A stretch of 38,267 nucleotides of DNA from REEB85 sp018971455 (GCA_028871195.1 JAGWNT010000034.1:1-38267); one strand, 5' to 3'. Positions 7,584 through 15,702 are shown, counted from the stretch's first letter. Notes: a model not told the origin generated them from the sequence alone. Made by a program: numbers and translations.

Positions 7584-9473
7584 TCAGAAGCCGAACATGT
7601 GGTCGAGCGAGAAGCGCCCGCCATCGGCCATCAGCCCGTGATAGCCGAACAGCCGGCACGTGGTGTCGCGCACCAGCACGTAGCCGCGCGGCCCCGCCTC
7701 GGCCAGGCGGTCGGCGAAGATGCGCTGGGGAAACACCATCGCCGAGCCCGAGCAGGCGATGGCCAGCGGCGCTTCGGCCACCACCCGGCCGACGCCGTCA
7801 TGCAGCAACAGCGTGGTCGCCGAGTGCCGATGCCAGGGCGCGGAGGCCGGGTAGATCAGGCAGGCGAAGCTCTCGGCGGCGGCGTCGCCGAGCTTGAGGA
7901 AGAGCCGCGTGGACAGGCCGGGCGGCGGGCCTGAATAGGATTGCGGCTCGTCGCGATAGGTCATCGCGGTGTTGTAGATATGCGCGCCGAAGCTGCTCTC
8001 CGCCTCGTGCCCGCTGCCGCGCTCGGCGGCGCGCACCAGCGCGTGCAGCCAGCCATCGGCGCCGCCGCCCTCGCGAAAATCATAGACCAGCTCGGCATGT
8101 CCGCCCTCGGCCAGGGCGCTCGGCGGCAGCAGGTCGTCGAGGTCGATCGCCACATCATGGTCGCGCGGGAGGCGGCCGAGGAAATGCGCGCCGGCCAGCG
8201 CGCCGCCGGCATCGAACACGTCGAGCCGCACCGGCAGGTCGCTCTGCGCGGTCGCCATCGGCGTCGGCTGCACCAGGGTGCGGAAGCGCGCGCGCGGCAG
8301 CACCGGCAGCGGCAGCAGGTAGCCGCGCCCGAGCGGCCGCGGCAGGCTCGCGATGCCAGGATCGGGGCGCAGATCGGCGCGCTCGACATTGGGGTGGGCG
8401 ATGCGCGTGCGCCCGGCCCGCACCACCTCGTAGCGCGGCCGCACCACGTGCCGCCCGGCGCGCAGCTCGATCTGCGCCGGCCAGGCCAGGCCCGGCAGCA
8501 ATTCGGCGACATCCAGGGCCCGGCTGGCATAGGGCGCCACCGCCTCGGCCAGCACCACCGGGTGCTCGGCGCCCATGCGGTCGAGCGCGATGGCGCCGGC
8601 CGGGATCGGCGCGGCATGGCTGTTCTGCACCCACACCACCACCCGCTCGCCGGCGGCCGGCGCGGGGATGCCGGCATAGCGGTCGGCCGGCCAGGCATTG
8701 GCGTCGTGCGTGCAGGAGAGGCTGGAATCGCCGCCGCGGCCGAACGTGTCGAGCGCGTATTTCACCACGTCATGGCCGGCCGCACCGACGGCGTGGAGGA
8801 AGAGCTGGCCGGTGAATTCCGGCAGGCCGAAGCGGGCGCGGATCTCGGCGCTGTCCAGCACCACCCCGCCGGCGCCCACCGGCTCCTCCCAGGTGGCCAG
8901 CACGCTGCCATCCTGGGCGAACAGGCGCAGCCACAGCCGCATCGCGCCGGCGCCGTAGCCGGCCCAGTAATTGGCCGTCACCAGCCGGGTGGACAGGCCG
9001 CCGGCATCGCGGAAGAAGGCGTGGTTGGTGGCGAAATTGAGGCGGTCGAGATAGCGGCGCGGGTTGCTCAGCAGGGCCTCCGGCAGCCGGGCCTCGTCCA
9101 GGCTCGCCACCGTCGCGCCGGGCGGCAGCAGATGGCGGATGCGCGCGACGATGCGCGCCGCGTCGAACGCCGCCACCAGCACCTGGCGCGCGCCGCTGGC
9201 GGCCAGCTCGTCGAGCGGCCGGCCGGCCTGCCCGGCCACCACGCGGCCGATCGCCGCCACATCCTGCACGAACAGCCCGGCGATCGGCGGCGCGCCCGGA
9301 TGCATGGCCAGCAGCGCGGCGGCGAGATCCTCGGGATCGACCACGGCGACCGGGCCGCCGGCGGCGAGACGCGCATAGAGGGCGGCGACGGCCTCGGCGG
9401 CGAGCGGGTGGGCGAGCGCCTTGTAGACGACATTGCCGCCCTGGCGCGCATCGAAGGTTTTGATATCAAGCAT
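7584..9473 (-). CDS. Unrecognised 629-aa protein in glycan-like operon
   Basis: I do not recognise a named family. The protein is soluble with no signal peptide or membrane segment. The N-terminal ~150 residues ('MLDIKTFDARQGGNVVYKAL', 'PVAVVDPEDLAAALL', 'GLFVQDVAAIG') read like a Rossmann-type domain. The rest is beta-rich, with 'LNFATNHAFFRD', 'LVTANYWAGYGAGAMRLWL', 'AHIYNTAMTYRDEPQSYSG' and a C-terminus 'GYHGLMADGGRFSLDHMFGF'. Clustered His, Asp, Tyr and Trp residues suggest an enzyme or binding protein. The start at ATG 9473 is five bases after the ELM1-family stop, so translation is probably coupled. Its neighbours suggest work on a surface glycan or glycoconjugate, but this is guilt by association only. 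Confidence 0.75.
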   Translation of the reverse strand: MLDIKTFDARQGGNVVYKALAHPLAAEAVAALYARLAAGGPVAVVDPEDLAAALLAMHPGAPPIAGLFVQDVAAIGRVVAGQAGRPLDELAASGARQVLVAAFDAARIVARIRHLLPPGATVASLDEARLPEALLSNPRRYLDRLNFATNHAFFRDAGGLSTRLVTANYWAGYGAGAMRLWLRLFAQDGSVLATWEEPVGAGGVVLDSAEIRARFGLPEFTGQLFLHAVGAAGHDVVKYALDTFGRGGDSSLSCTHDANAWPADRYAGIPAPAAGERVVVWVQNSHAAPIPAGAIALDRMGAEHPVVLAEAVAPYASRALDVAELLPGLAWPAQIELRAGRHVVRPRYEVVRAGRTRIAHPNVERADLRPDPGIASLPRPLGRGYLLPLPVLPRARFRTLVQPTPMATAQSDLPVRLDVFDAGGALAGAHFLGRLPRDHDVAIDLDDLLPPSALAEGGHAELVYDFREGGGADGWLHALVRAAERGSGHEAESSFGAHIYNTAMTYRDEPQSYSGPPPGLSTRLFLKLGDAAAESFACLIYPASAPWHRHSATTLLLHDGVGRVVAEAPLAIACSGSAMVFPQRIFADRLAEAGPRGYVLVRDTTCRLFGYHGLMADGGRFSLDHMFGF

Positions 9474-9478
9474 GATTG

Positions 9479-10417
9479 TTATGATCCATACCCAAATCGG
9501 CGGCACATTTCGGCGGCGATGGCGGCGGTGTCGTCGAGCGGCGTCACCGGCCACATCTCCAGGCGGCCCTGATAAGGCCTGATCCGCCCATCGTCGATCA
9601 GCCCGCCGACGAACCGCCCGATGCGCCGCGAGCGGCCGGGCAGGCTGGCGACCATCACCGGCGCCGCCGTCGCCACCGCCTCGGAGAGCATCGAGACGCT
9701 GTCCCCCGTCACCACCAGCGCGTCGGCCAGGGCGAGGATGCCGGCATAGGGATTGTCGCCCGCCATGTCCCACACCATCGCCCCGAGCGGGCGCAGGCGC
9801 TCCGCCAGGATCGCGCGCACCGCCGGGTCGGTGCGGCGGGAGGGGGTGAGCACGAGGCCGACGCGATCGGCCCGCATCATCGCGGCGAGCCGGTCGGCCA
9901 GCGCCGCGCCCACCGCCGCGTCGAGGCGGAAGCGCCCGTTGCTGCCGCCGACCAGCACGCCGACCAGCGGGCGCGGCAGATCGGCCAGGCGCGGCCCCCA
10001 GAGGGCGGCGGCCTCGGCCAGCCGGGCCGGCGTCATGCGGTGCAGCGCGGTGCGGCCGACCAGCACGTTGGGCCCGCTCAGCGCGTCGTGGCGGGCGGCG
10101 ACGACGAGGTCGAACCGGCGGATATCCATGCGCGGGTGTTGGATAATGACGGTGCGCGCCTGCCGGCGCAGCGCGGCCAGCACGGCGGCGGCCTTGCCGC
10201 CGCAGCCGATCAGCAGCTCGGCCATCGGCGGCGCCAGCGCGGCGGGCGCGACGGCGGCGAGCGGGCGCGGCCACCAGGCCGGCGGCACATGGCGCCACAG
10301 GCCGCGCGGGCGCAGCACGCGCATCTCCGGCGCCAGCCCCGCGGCCTCCGCCAGGCCGAGCGCCTGCGCTTGCAACCCGGCATAGGCCTCGCTCACGATC
10401 CAGCTGGATATCGCCAT
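9479..10417 (-). CDS. ELM1-family protein (glycosyltransferase-B-like), 312 aa
   Basis: Matches the bacterial 'mitochondrial fission ELM1' family (GT-B-like fold). Landmarks: 'LLIGCGGKAAAVL', 'VIIQHPRMDIRRFDLVVAARHD', 'RPLVGVLVGGSNGRF', 'VGLVLTPSRRTDP' and 'ALVVTGDSVSMLSEAVATAAPV'. The last is the family hallmark and resembles a nucleotide-sugar binding segment. The plant name refers to organelle division; the bacterial role is unproven and probably linked to glycan synthesis. ATG 10417 is chosen because family members begin with a short stretch before 'IVSEAYAGLQAQALGLAEA'. A weak promoter candidate (TTGACG 10452-10447, GAATAC 10429-10424) would place the transcript start at or next to the ATG. 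It is the first gene of a three-gene operon. Confidence 0.85.
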   Translation of the reverse strand: MAISSWIVSEAYAGLQAQALGLAEAAGLAPEMRVLRPRGLWRHVPPAWWPRPLAAVAPAALAPPMAELLIGCGGKAAAVLAALRRQARTVIIQHPRMDIRRFDLVVAARHDALSGPNVLVGRTALHRMTPARLAEAAALWGPRLADLPRPLVGVLVGGSNGRFRLDAAVGAALADRLAAMMRADRVGLVLTPSRRTDPAVRAILAERLRPLGAMVWDMAGDNPYAGILALADALVVTGDSVSMLSEAVATAAPVMVASLPGRSRRIGRFVGGLIDDGRIRPYQGRLEMWPVTPLDDTAAIAAEMCRRFGYGS

Positions 10418-10494
10418 GGCGCGGTATTCGGCATTGCACGGCACTGCGTCAATGCCACGGCCGGCGGAGGAGGACATGCCGGCGACGGATTTGC

Positions 10495-10523
10495 TTGACT
10501 TTGCTGCACCGCACACTTATCTC
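10495..10523 (+). promoter_or_regulatory. Candidate promoter of the DEAD-box helicase
   Basis: TTGACT (10495-10500), then 17 bases, then TATCTC (10518-10523). If used, the mRNA would carry a leader of about 190 bases before ATG 10723. The -10 match is only three of six. Confidence 0.35.
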
Positions 10524-10674
10524 CCGCCTGCGCCCTTGATGTGGTTCTGCGCGCTGCCAGCCTGCCATTGCCATCCGGCCGGCCAACACGCTCCCCGGTA
10601 GCCCATTTCACTCAGCAATTTGCGCCGGTTCGCGGTCCTGCCGATCGCGGTCGTTGCGTGCCCGCATTCCGTAC

Positions 10675-10693
10675 CCCGCCGGGGTCCGGCGGG
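10675..10693 (+). other. Hairpin in the helicase leader
   Basis: CCCGCCGG (10675-10682) pairs perfectly with CCGGCGGG (10686-10693) around a three-base loop, ending 29 bases before the start codon. There is no U-run, so it is not a classic terminator. Long structured leaders are known on cold-responsive DEAD-box helicase genes; a regulatory role here is inference. Confidence 0.45.
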
Positions 10694-10722
10694 CGCCTCA
10701 TGCCCAGAAAGACCTTTGCTTC

Positions 10723-11865
10723 ATGACGAGTTTCGCCAGCCTCGGCCTCAACGCAGCCCTCCTCAAGGCGCTCGAGACCGAGGGGTACACCACGCCCACG
10801 CCGATCCAGGCGCAGGCCATTCCCCATGTCCTCGCCGGACGTGACGTGCAGGGCATCGCCCAGACCGGCACCGGCAAGACCGCCGCCTTCGCCCTGCCCA
10901 TCCTTCAGCGCCTCGCCGCCAATCGCCGTCCGCCGGCGCGCGGCGGCTGCCGCGTGCTGGTGCTCTCGCCGACGCGCGAGCTGGCCAGCCAGATCGCCGA
11001 GAGCTTCCGCGCCTATGGCCGCAATATCGGCGTGCGCGTGGCGCTGATGTTCGGCGGCGTGCCGAAGGGCCGCCAGGCCCGCGCCATGGCCGGCGGCGTC
11101 GATGTGCTGGTGGCGACGCCCGGGCGCCTGATCGACCACATGCAGGACCGCACCGTGCGCCTCGATCTCACCGAGATCCTGGTGCTCGACGAGGCCGATC
11201 ACATGCTCGATCTCGGCTTCATCATTCCGATCCGCCGCATCACCGCGACCATTCCGGCGGCGCGCCAGACGCTGTTCTTCTCGGCCACCATGCCCAAGGA
11301 GATCGGCGCCCTGGCGGCCGGCATGCTGCGCGATCCGGCCCATGTCGCCGTCACCCCGGTGGCGACGACGGTGGAGAAGGTCGAGCAGAGCGTCATCTTC
11401 GTCGAGGGGGCGCGCAAGCGCGGCGTGCTGTTCGACCTGCTGCGCGACACCACGACCGGGCGCACCCTGGTCTTCACCCGCACCAAGCACGGCGCGGACA
11501 AGGTGGTGCGCTACCTCGAAGAGAGCGGCATTCCGGCGGTGGCGATCCACGGTAACAAGAGCCAGCCGCAGCGCGAGCGGGCGCTGGCCGCCTTCCGCAG
11601 CGGCGAGACCCGCGTGCTGATCGCCACCGACATCGCCGCCCGCGGCATCGACGTCGATGGCGTGACCCACGTCATCAATTACGACCTGCCGAACGTGCCG
11701 GAGAGCTACGTCCATCGCATCGGCCGCACCGCGCGCGCCGGCGCCTCGGGTGTGGCGATCAGCCTGTGCGACAACGAGGAGCGCGCCTTCCTGCGCAGCA
11801 TCGAAAAGCTGACACGCACCCGCGTGCCGGTGATGGCGATCCCGGGCCAGGCCCGCGCCGCCTGA
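10723..11865 (+). CDS. DEAD-box ATP-dependent RNA helicase (RhlE-like), 380 aa
   Basis: All core helicase motifs are present: Q motif 'TTPTPIQAQAI' (residues 23-33), motif I 'AQTGTGKT' (46-53), Ia 'PTRELA', Ib 'TPGR', II 'DEAD' (156-159), III 'SAT' (187-189), then in domain 2 'LVFTRTKHGAD', 'ATDIAARGIDV' and 'HRIGRTARAG'. It most resembles the RhlE group. It stops soon after the core and lacks the basic C-terminal tail many RhlE proteins carry, so this is a minimal form. Expected role: RNA remodelling in ribosome assembly or mRNA decay. ATG 10723 is chosen because it puts 'FASLGLN' at the usual N-terminus; the ribosome site is weak. A GC-rich hairpin follows the stop. Confidence 0.93.
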   Translation: MTSFASLGLNAALLKALETEGYTTPTPIQAQAIPHVLAGRDVQGIAQTGTGKTAAFALPILQRLAANRRPPARGGCRVLVLSPTRELASQIAESFRAYGRNIGVRVALMFGGVPKGRQARAMAGGVDVLVATPGRLIDHMQDRTVRLDLTEILVLDEADHMLDLGFIIPIRRITATIPAARQTLFFSATMPKEIGALAAGMLRDPAHVAVTPVATTVEKVEQSVIFVEGARKRGVLFDLLRDTTTGRTLVFTRTKHGADKVVRYLEESGIPAVAIHGNKSQPQRERALAAFRSGETRVLIATDIAARGIDVDGVTHVINYDLPNVPESYVHRIGRTARAGASGVAISLCDNEERAFLRSIEKLTRTRVPVMAIPGQARAA

Positions 11866-11910
11866 GCGCAGGTTTGGAATCGCGCGCCGCGTAGGCGCGA
11901 CGTTGAGGCC

Positions 11911-11939
11911 CCGCGCCGCCCGGATGCCGGGCGGCGCGG
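11911..11939 (+). terminator. Perfect 13-bp hairpin downstream of the helicase
   Basis: CCGCGCCGCCCGG (11911-11923) and its exact complement (11927-11939) are separated by the loop ATG. There is no downstream U-run, so it may stabilise the 3' end or act as a factor-assisted terminator rather than a textbook intrinsic one. Confidence 0.5.
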
Positions 11940-12071
11940 CATTGCCGGGGGTTTCGCGCGCCCCCTGACGGATTTCCCCTTCAAGGAATTGTGCGTCCGC
12001 CGGCGCCTGATTCCGGTTGCCCCGCCCGCGATCTTCGCGGAGCGTGCGCGGCGGAATCGAGGGAGAAGCCG

Positions 12072-12680
12072 ATGCCCCGCTACAGCAAACGCCAGCAGGA
12101 GCCGAAATCCTGCGGCGCCGCGACATTGCTGGTGACGCTCAAGGAACTCACCGGCGCGCCGGCAAAGACCACCAACACCGAAGAGGACGCGATTTACCAG
12201 GCCGTCAAGATTCCGAGCGGCAGCCTGGGCGCCGGCGAGACGCTGCCGAGCAGCGTCTATGCCTATGCGCTCGGCAAGAACCTGCACGCCGAGATCATCG
12301 AATCGCCGCAGACGGCGGGCGCGTTCGCCACCAAGCCGATGTACCAGCTCTACAGCTACGCGCTCGGCCAGGCCGGCATCCATCCCAGCGTGCGCGAGCT
12401 TGCGGACGCCGATTTCGCCGGCAATGCGCGGCTGTTCCTGGTGGTGAAATTCGCCAGCTCCGACCTCACCCACTACGTGCTGGCCCGCAAGGACGGTGCC
12501 GCCGTCTATATCATGAACCCCGATCCCGGCTCGGACGAGGCGATGGCGCTGCCCGCCTTCGGCGCCGCGGTCAGCACCAATCGCGGCGGCGTCATCATCC
12601 ACACGCCGACCGGCACCGCGAATGACGGCGCCAGCCGCGACTACACCTTCACCGGCATCGCCGTCCGCGTCTGGAGCTAG
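12072..12680 (+). CDS. Small protein with C39/papain-like cysteine peptidase signature, 202 aa
   Basis: No named family was recognised with certainty, but the active-site pattern of C39-type cysteine peptidases is visible. Gln8 lies six residues before Cys14 in 'QQEPKSCGAATLLVTL'. Then come His134 in 'SSDLTHYVLARKDG' and Asp151 (or Asn149) in 'YIMNPDPGS', matching the usual 'H-(hydrophobic)..DP..G' order. Known C39 domains cut Gly-Gly leader peptides and are usually fused to an ABC transporter; this one stands alone, with no signal peptide or membrane segment. No transporter or leader-peptide gene is adjacent. ATG 12072 has a ribosome site (GGGAGAAG) at good spacing and places Cys14 near the N-terminus, as in C39 domains. 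It is convergent with the SH3 protein. Peptidase activity is inference. Confidence 0.7.
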   Translation: MPRYSKRQQEPKSCGAATLLVTLKELTGAPAKTTNTEEDAIYQAVKIPSGSLGAGETLPSSVYAYALGKNLHAEIIESPQTAGAFATKPMYQLYSYALGQAGIHPSVRELADADFAGNARLFLVVKFASSDLTHYVLARKDGAAVYIMNPDPGSDEAMALPAFGAAVSTNRGGVIIHTPTGTANDGASRDYTFTGIAVRVWS

Positions 12681-12692
12681 CGCACGATCCCC

Positions 12693-12721
12693 GCGCGGCG
12701 TTCCCCGATCCGGCGCCGCGC
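12693..12721. terminator. Weak hairpin between convergent genes
   Basis: GCGCGGCG (12693-12700) pairs with CGCCGCGC (12714-12721) around a 13-base loop, between the ends of the C39-like gene and the SH3 protein gene. It could serve both strands. There is no U-run. Confidence 0.3.
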
Positions 12722-14271
12722 TATTTCGCCGCCCCGGTCAGCAGCGTCTGGCCGATGCATTGCCGGCGCAGGCCGACGCAGCCCTCGAGCCGCGCGCCCG
12801 CCTTGCGCACCAGCGCGCGCGGCAGCAGCACGGACACCGGCACCGCCTCGCCGCGGTGCCAGGCGCCGGTCAGGGGCGGCACCTGGAACACCGGCAGGAT
12901 GCCGCCCGGCCGCGGCGGCGCGGGGGTGGAGATCTCCACCGTGTCGCAGAAATCGAGCGGACAGCGCAGCGCGAGGCTGAGCACGAAATGCGTGCCGGCA
13001 TCGTGCAGCACGGCGCCGGCGATCGGCGACTGGCTGCTGGCCAGCGCGCGCCCGCCCTGCTGCGCCGGCGTCGCCAGCGGCCAGACCTCGATGATGTCGT
13101 TGCCGGAGACGTAGCCGAGCGGCTGGCCCTCGGTGCCGGCGAGGAACCAGGCGCCGTGATCGAGCTTGTGCAGGATCTGATAGGCGCCGCGGCGCCAGCG
13201 ATCGGGCGGCAGTTCGCTGCCCGGCGGCATGGCGCCGATGCGGGCGGCATCGGCAGTGGGGGCTGCGCGCAGATCGGCGCCGCGCCGCGCCCATGGCGAC
13301 AGCCGGGCGCCCGGCGGCACCCAGGCGCCCCGGCTGGCGATCTCCGACGCCATCAGCGGCAGCACCGACAGGCCGCGCCGGTCCCCGCCGCCCGGCGGCG
13401 CGGCGGGCAGCGCCGAGGCGGCGGCTGCGGCGGGGCCGGCGAGGGTTACGGCACCGGGATCGGCGATGGTCCAGTCGAGCCGCCAGCCGCGCAGCGCCGC
13501 CCGCATGCGTTCGACCGACAGCACCCGCGTGCGCCCATCCGGCGCGGCGCCCGCCACCATGCCGGCGAGGCCGCGATCGGTGAGCACCGCGGCCCCCCGC
13601 GCGCCGGCCTCGCCGTCGAGCCCGTCGAAGGTGAGCCAGCCCTTATCGGGGGCGGCGAAGCGGCCGGGCGTCTCGGCCGGCAGCCACTGGTCGGGGCGGC
13701 CGATCTGCCAGGCGAAGATGCCCGGCAGGAGTGCCGCCGTGTCGATCGCCGGAATGGGGCGGATGCGCGCATTGGGCGGGCGGAGCACCAGCAGCACGGC
13801 AAGGTTGCCCTGCTCCGGCGCCAGATGCGTCGCCAGCACGCTGGCCGGCAGCGAGCGCGAGAGATCGCCGTAGAACGTCACCACCGGCGGCGCGGCGGCG
13901 GTGGCGCCGCGCACCAGATTGTCGGCGGTGGCGATCAGCAGGGCGGCGAAGGGCTGCGCCCGGCCCTGCACGCGCAGCATCTGCTCGCCGACGATGAAGC
14001 CGTAGCCGTCGCGCTCGGCATTGCCGGGAGCGGCGTGGGCGGCATCGCCGGGAGCGGCGTGGGCGGCATCGCCGGAGGCAGCGTGGGCGGGAGCGGCGGG
14101 GACCGCGACGCGCACCATGCGGTCCATGAAAACCTGTGCCCAGCGCAGGCCCGGCGCCAGATCGCCCGACGCCGGCGTGTCCTGCGCCCGCGCCGCCCCC
14201 GCCGCGGCCAGCAGGGCGGCGACGGCCAGCAGCAGCACGGGCATGATCGGGGCCGGTCTTCCTTGGCGCAT
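12721..14271 (-). CDS. Secreted protein: degenerate trypsin-like domain plus bacterial SH3 domain, 516 aa
   Basis: A signal peptide is clear (hydrophobic 10-26, cleavage near 'ARAQ' at residues 27-30), so the protein is periplasmic or exported. Residues ~90-245 follow the strand order of a trypsin-like protease ('GYGFIVGEQMLRV', 'LLIATADNLVRGA', 'QGNLAVLLVLRPP', 'GARGAAVLTDRGLAGMVAG'). Every catalytic position appears changed: the His site reads Asp117/Asn118, the Asp site Asn156, and the Ser site Arg225. It would be a pseudo-protease, which is inference from motif alignment by eye. Residues ~333-398 ('GADLRAAPTADAARIGAMPPG', 'WFLAGTEGQPLGYVSGNDI') form a bacterial SH3 domain, often peptidoglycan-binding. 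The C-terminal part has Cys pairs. Three 8-residue repeats lie near residue 61-84. It starts at ATG 14271, preceded by AAAGG. Confidence 0.8.
   Translation of the reverse strand: MRQGRPAPIMPVLLLAVAALLAAAGAARAQDTPASGDLAPGLRWAQVFMDRMVRVAVPAAPAHAASGDAAHAAPGDAAHAAPGNAERDGYGFIVGEQMLRVQGRAQPFAALLIATADNLVRGATAAAPPVVTFYGDLSRSLPASVLATHLAPEQGNLAVLLVLRPPNARIRPIPAIDTAALLPGIFAWQIGRPDQWLPAETPGRFAAPDKGWLTFDGLDGEAGARGAAVLTDRGLAGMVAGAAPDGRTRVLSVERMRAALRGWRLDWTIADPGAVTLAGPAAAAASALPAAPPGGGDRRGLSVLPLMASEIASRGAWVPPGARLSPWARRGADLRAAPTADAARIGAMPPGSELPPDRWRRGAYQILHKLDHGAWFLAGTEGQPLGYVSGNDIIEVWPLATPAQQGGRALASSQSPIAGAVLHDAGTHFVLSLALRCPLDFCDTVEISTPAPPRPGGILPVFQVPPLTGAWHRGEAVPVSVLLPRALVRKAGARLEGCVGLRRQCIGQTLLTGAAK
14017..14088 (-). 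repeat. Three tandem 24-bp repeats inside the SH3 protein gene
   Basis: Units at 14017-14040, 14041-14064 and 14065-14088 are nearly identical, with a partial fourth after them. They encode an in-frame 8-residue unit (AHAAPGDA-like), a flexible linker just after the signal peptide. Copy number is likely to vary between strains. Confidence 0.85.
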
Positions 14272-14340
14272 GCTGACCTTTCGCGCGTTGCCAGATCCGC
14301 CGGCCGGGATATCGCGAACCTGGCGCCGAAGCAAAGCCGC

Positions 14341-14396
14341 CGCCAGAGTCAGATCGCCAGAGTCAGGTCGCCAAAGTCAGATCGCCGGACTCAGGT
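14341..14396 (-). repeat. Four tandem 14-bp repeats covering the MFS stop codon
   Basis: Units 14341-14354, 14355-14368, 14369-14382 and 14383-14396 share the pattern CGCC-R-AG-TCAG-R-T. On the minus strand each unit contains TGA. The TGA in the unit nearest the gene (14393-14391) is the stop of the MFS transporter. Units alternate between AGAT and AGGT endings, which suggests a 28-bp duplication of a 14-bp pair. Confidence 0.85.
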
Positions 14397-15680
14397 GGCC
14401 GGGCGCAACCGCGCCGCCTGCTGGTGCCGCACCGTCAGCACCGACATGGCGGCAAACAGGCAGGCCACCCCGGCCACCGCGAAGGCCGGCAGGTAGGACG
14501 CGAAGGCGTCGCGCGACAGGCCGCCGCCGAGCGCGGCACTGGCCGCGCCCAGCTGGTGGGCCATGAACACCCAGCCGAAGACCAGCGGCGCGCGCTCGCG
14601 CCCGAAGGCGCTGCCCGCGAGCTTGACCGTGGGCGGCACGGTGGCCACCCAGTCGAGCCCGTAGAACATGGCGAAGACGCTGAGCCCGTAGAAGGTGAAG
14701 GTCGAATAGGGCAGCGCCAGCAGGCTCAGCCCGCGCAGCCCGTAGTACCAGAACAGCAGCCAGCGATTGTCGAAACGGTCCGACAGCCAGCCCGACAGGA
14801 TGGTGCCGGCGAAATCGAACGCCCCCATCATCGCCAGCACCGAGGCGGCGGCGACGTCGGTCATGCCGAAATCGTGGCAGAGCGGGATGAAGTGGTTCTG
14901 CACCAGCCCGTTGGTGGACAGGCCGCAGACGAAGAAGGTGAAGAACAGGATCCAGAACACCCAGCTGCGCGCGCCGTCACGCAGCGCCGCCAGGCTGAGC
15001 CGCACGGCGCTACCGGCCGCCCCGCGCGTGGGCGGCGCCACCACCCGGCTCTCGCCGAAGGCCGGCAGACCAAGCTCGCCGGGATGGTCGCGCGCGAAGA
15101 GCAGCATCAGCACGAGGCAGAACAGGCAGGCGATCACCGCCGGGGCGAGCGCCATGCGCCAGCCGTAATGATCTGCCAGCCAGGCCGCCACCGGCAGGAA
15201 GAGCAGCTGGCCGGTGGCGTTGCTCGCCGTCAGCAGCCCCATCACCAGGCCGCGATGGGTGGCGAACCAGCGATTGGCGACGGTGGCGCCGAAGACCAGG
15301 GCCGTCATGCCGGTGGCGAGGCCCACCAGCACGCCCCAGCTCGCCCACAACTCCCACAGCGCGTGCATCTGCGAGGCCAGCACGAGCCCGACGACGATCA
15401 TCGCCAGCGCCGCCGAGATGGTGCGCCGCAGCCCGTAGCGCTGCATCAGCGCGGCGGCAAAGGGGCCGACCATGCCGAACAGCGCGAGACGCAGCGCCAG
15501 CGCGCCGGAGATGGAGCCGGTGTCCCAGCCGAATTCCTTCTCCAGCGGCAGCATCAGCACGCCGGGCATCCCCATGGCGGCCGCGGTGGCGAGCATGGTG
15601 AGAAAGGTGATCGCCACCATCACCCAGCCGTAATGGATGCCGCGGCGGGCGAGGAAGGCGGCGAGCGGGTCGGAGAGCAT
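14391..15680 (-). CDS. Major facilitator superfamily transporter, 429 aa
   Basis: Twelve hydrophobic segments in two halves with a central basic loop, as in MFS carriers. It resembles the monocarboxylate/oxalate-formate antiporter-like group: 'HYGWVMVAITFLTMLATAA' as helix 1, 'MQRYGLRRTI' as the loop 2-3 signature, and 'GTILSGWLSDRFDNRWLL' in the second half. The substrate is unknown. ATG 15680 follows GAGAGG at good spacing. It lies 22 bases after the TetR gene on the same strand, so the two are likely co-transcribed and the transporter probably is under TetR control. The stop codon is embedded in a four-copy 14-bp tandem repeat. Confidence 0.92.
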   Translation of the reverse strand: MLSDPLAAFLARRGIHYGWVMVAITFLTMLATAAAMGMPGVLMLPLEKEFGWDTGSISGALALRLALFGMVGPFAAALMQRYGLRRTISAALAMIVVGLVLASQMHALWELWASWGVLVGLATGMTALVFGATVANRWFATHRGLVMGLLTASNATGQLLFLPVAAWLADHYGWRMALAPAVIACLFCLVLMLLFARDHPGELGLPAFGESRVVAPPTRGAAGSAVRLSLAALRDGARSWVFWILFFTFFVCGLSTNGLVQNHFIPLCHDFGMTDVAAASVLAMMGAFDFAGTILSGWLSDRFDNRWLLFWYYGLRGLSLLALPYSTFTFYGLSVFAMFYGLDWVATVPPTVKLAGSAFGRERAPLVFGWVFMAHQLGAASAALGGGLSRDAFASYLPAFAVAGVACLFAAMSVLTVRHQQAARLRPAT

Positions 15681-15702
15681 GGGCAATCCTCTCGGGACGG
15701 GA

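Larger units (their letters stand above)
10418..10722. other. 305-bp divergent intergenic region
   Basis: Lies between the ELM1-family gene (-) and the DEAD-box helicase (+). It holds candidate promoters for both directions and a strong leader hairpin at 10675-10693. Short open frames exist (for example 10416-10601 on +), but they lack ribosome sites and plausible protein composition, so I call none of them genes. Confidence 0.6.

Noticed and set aside
10416..10601. 61-codon open frame in the intergenic region before the helicase
   Set aside because: No ribosome site, unusual composition, and it overlaps promoter-like sequence.
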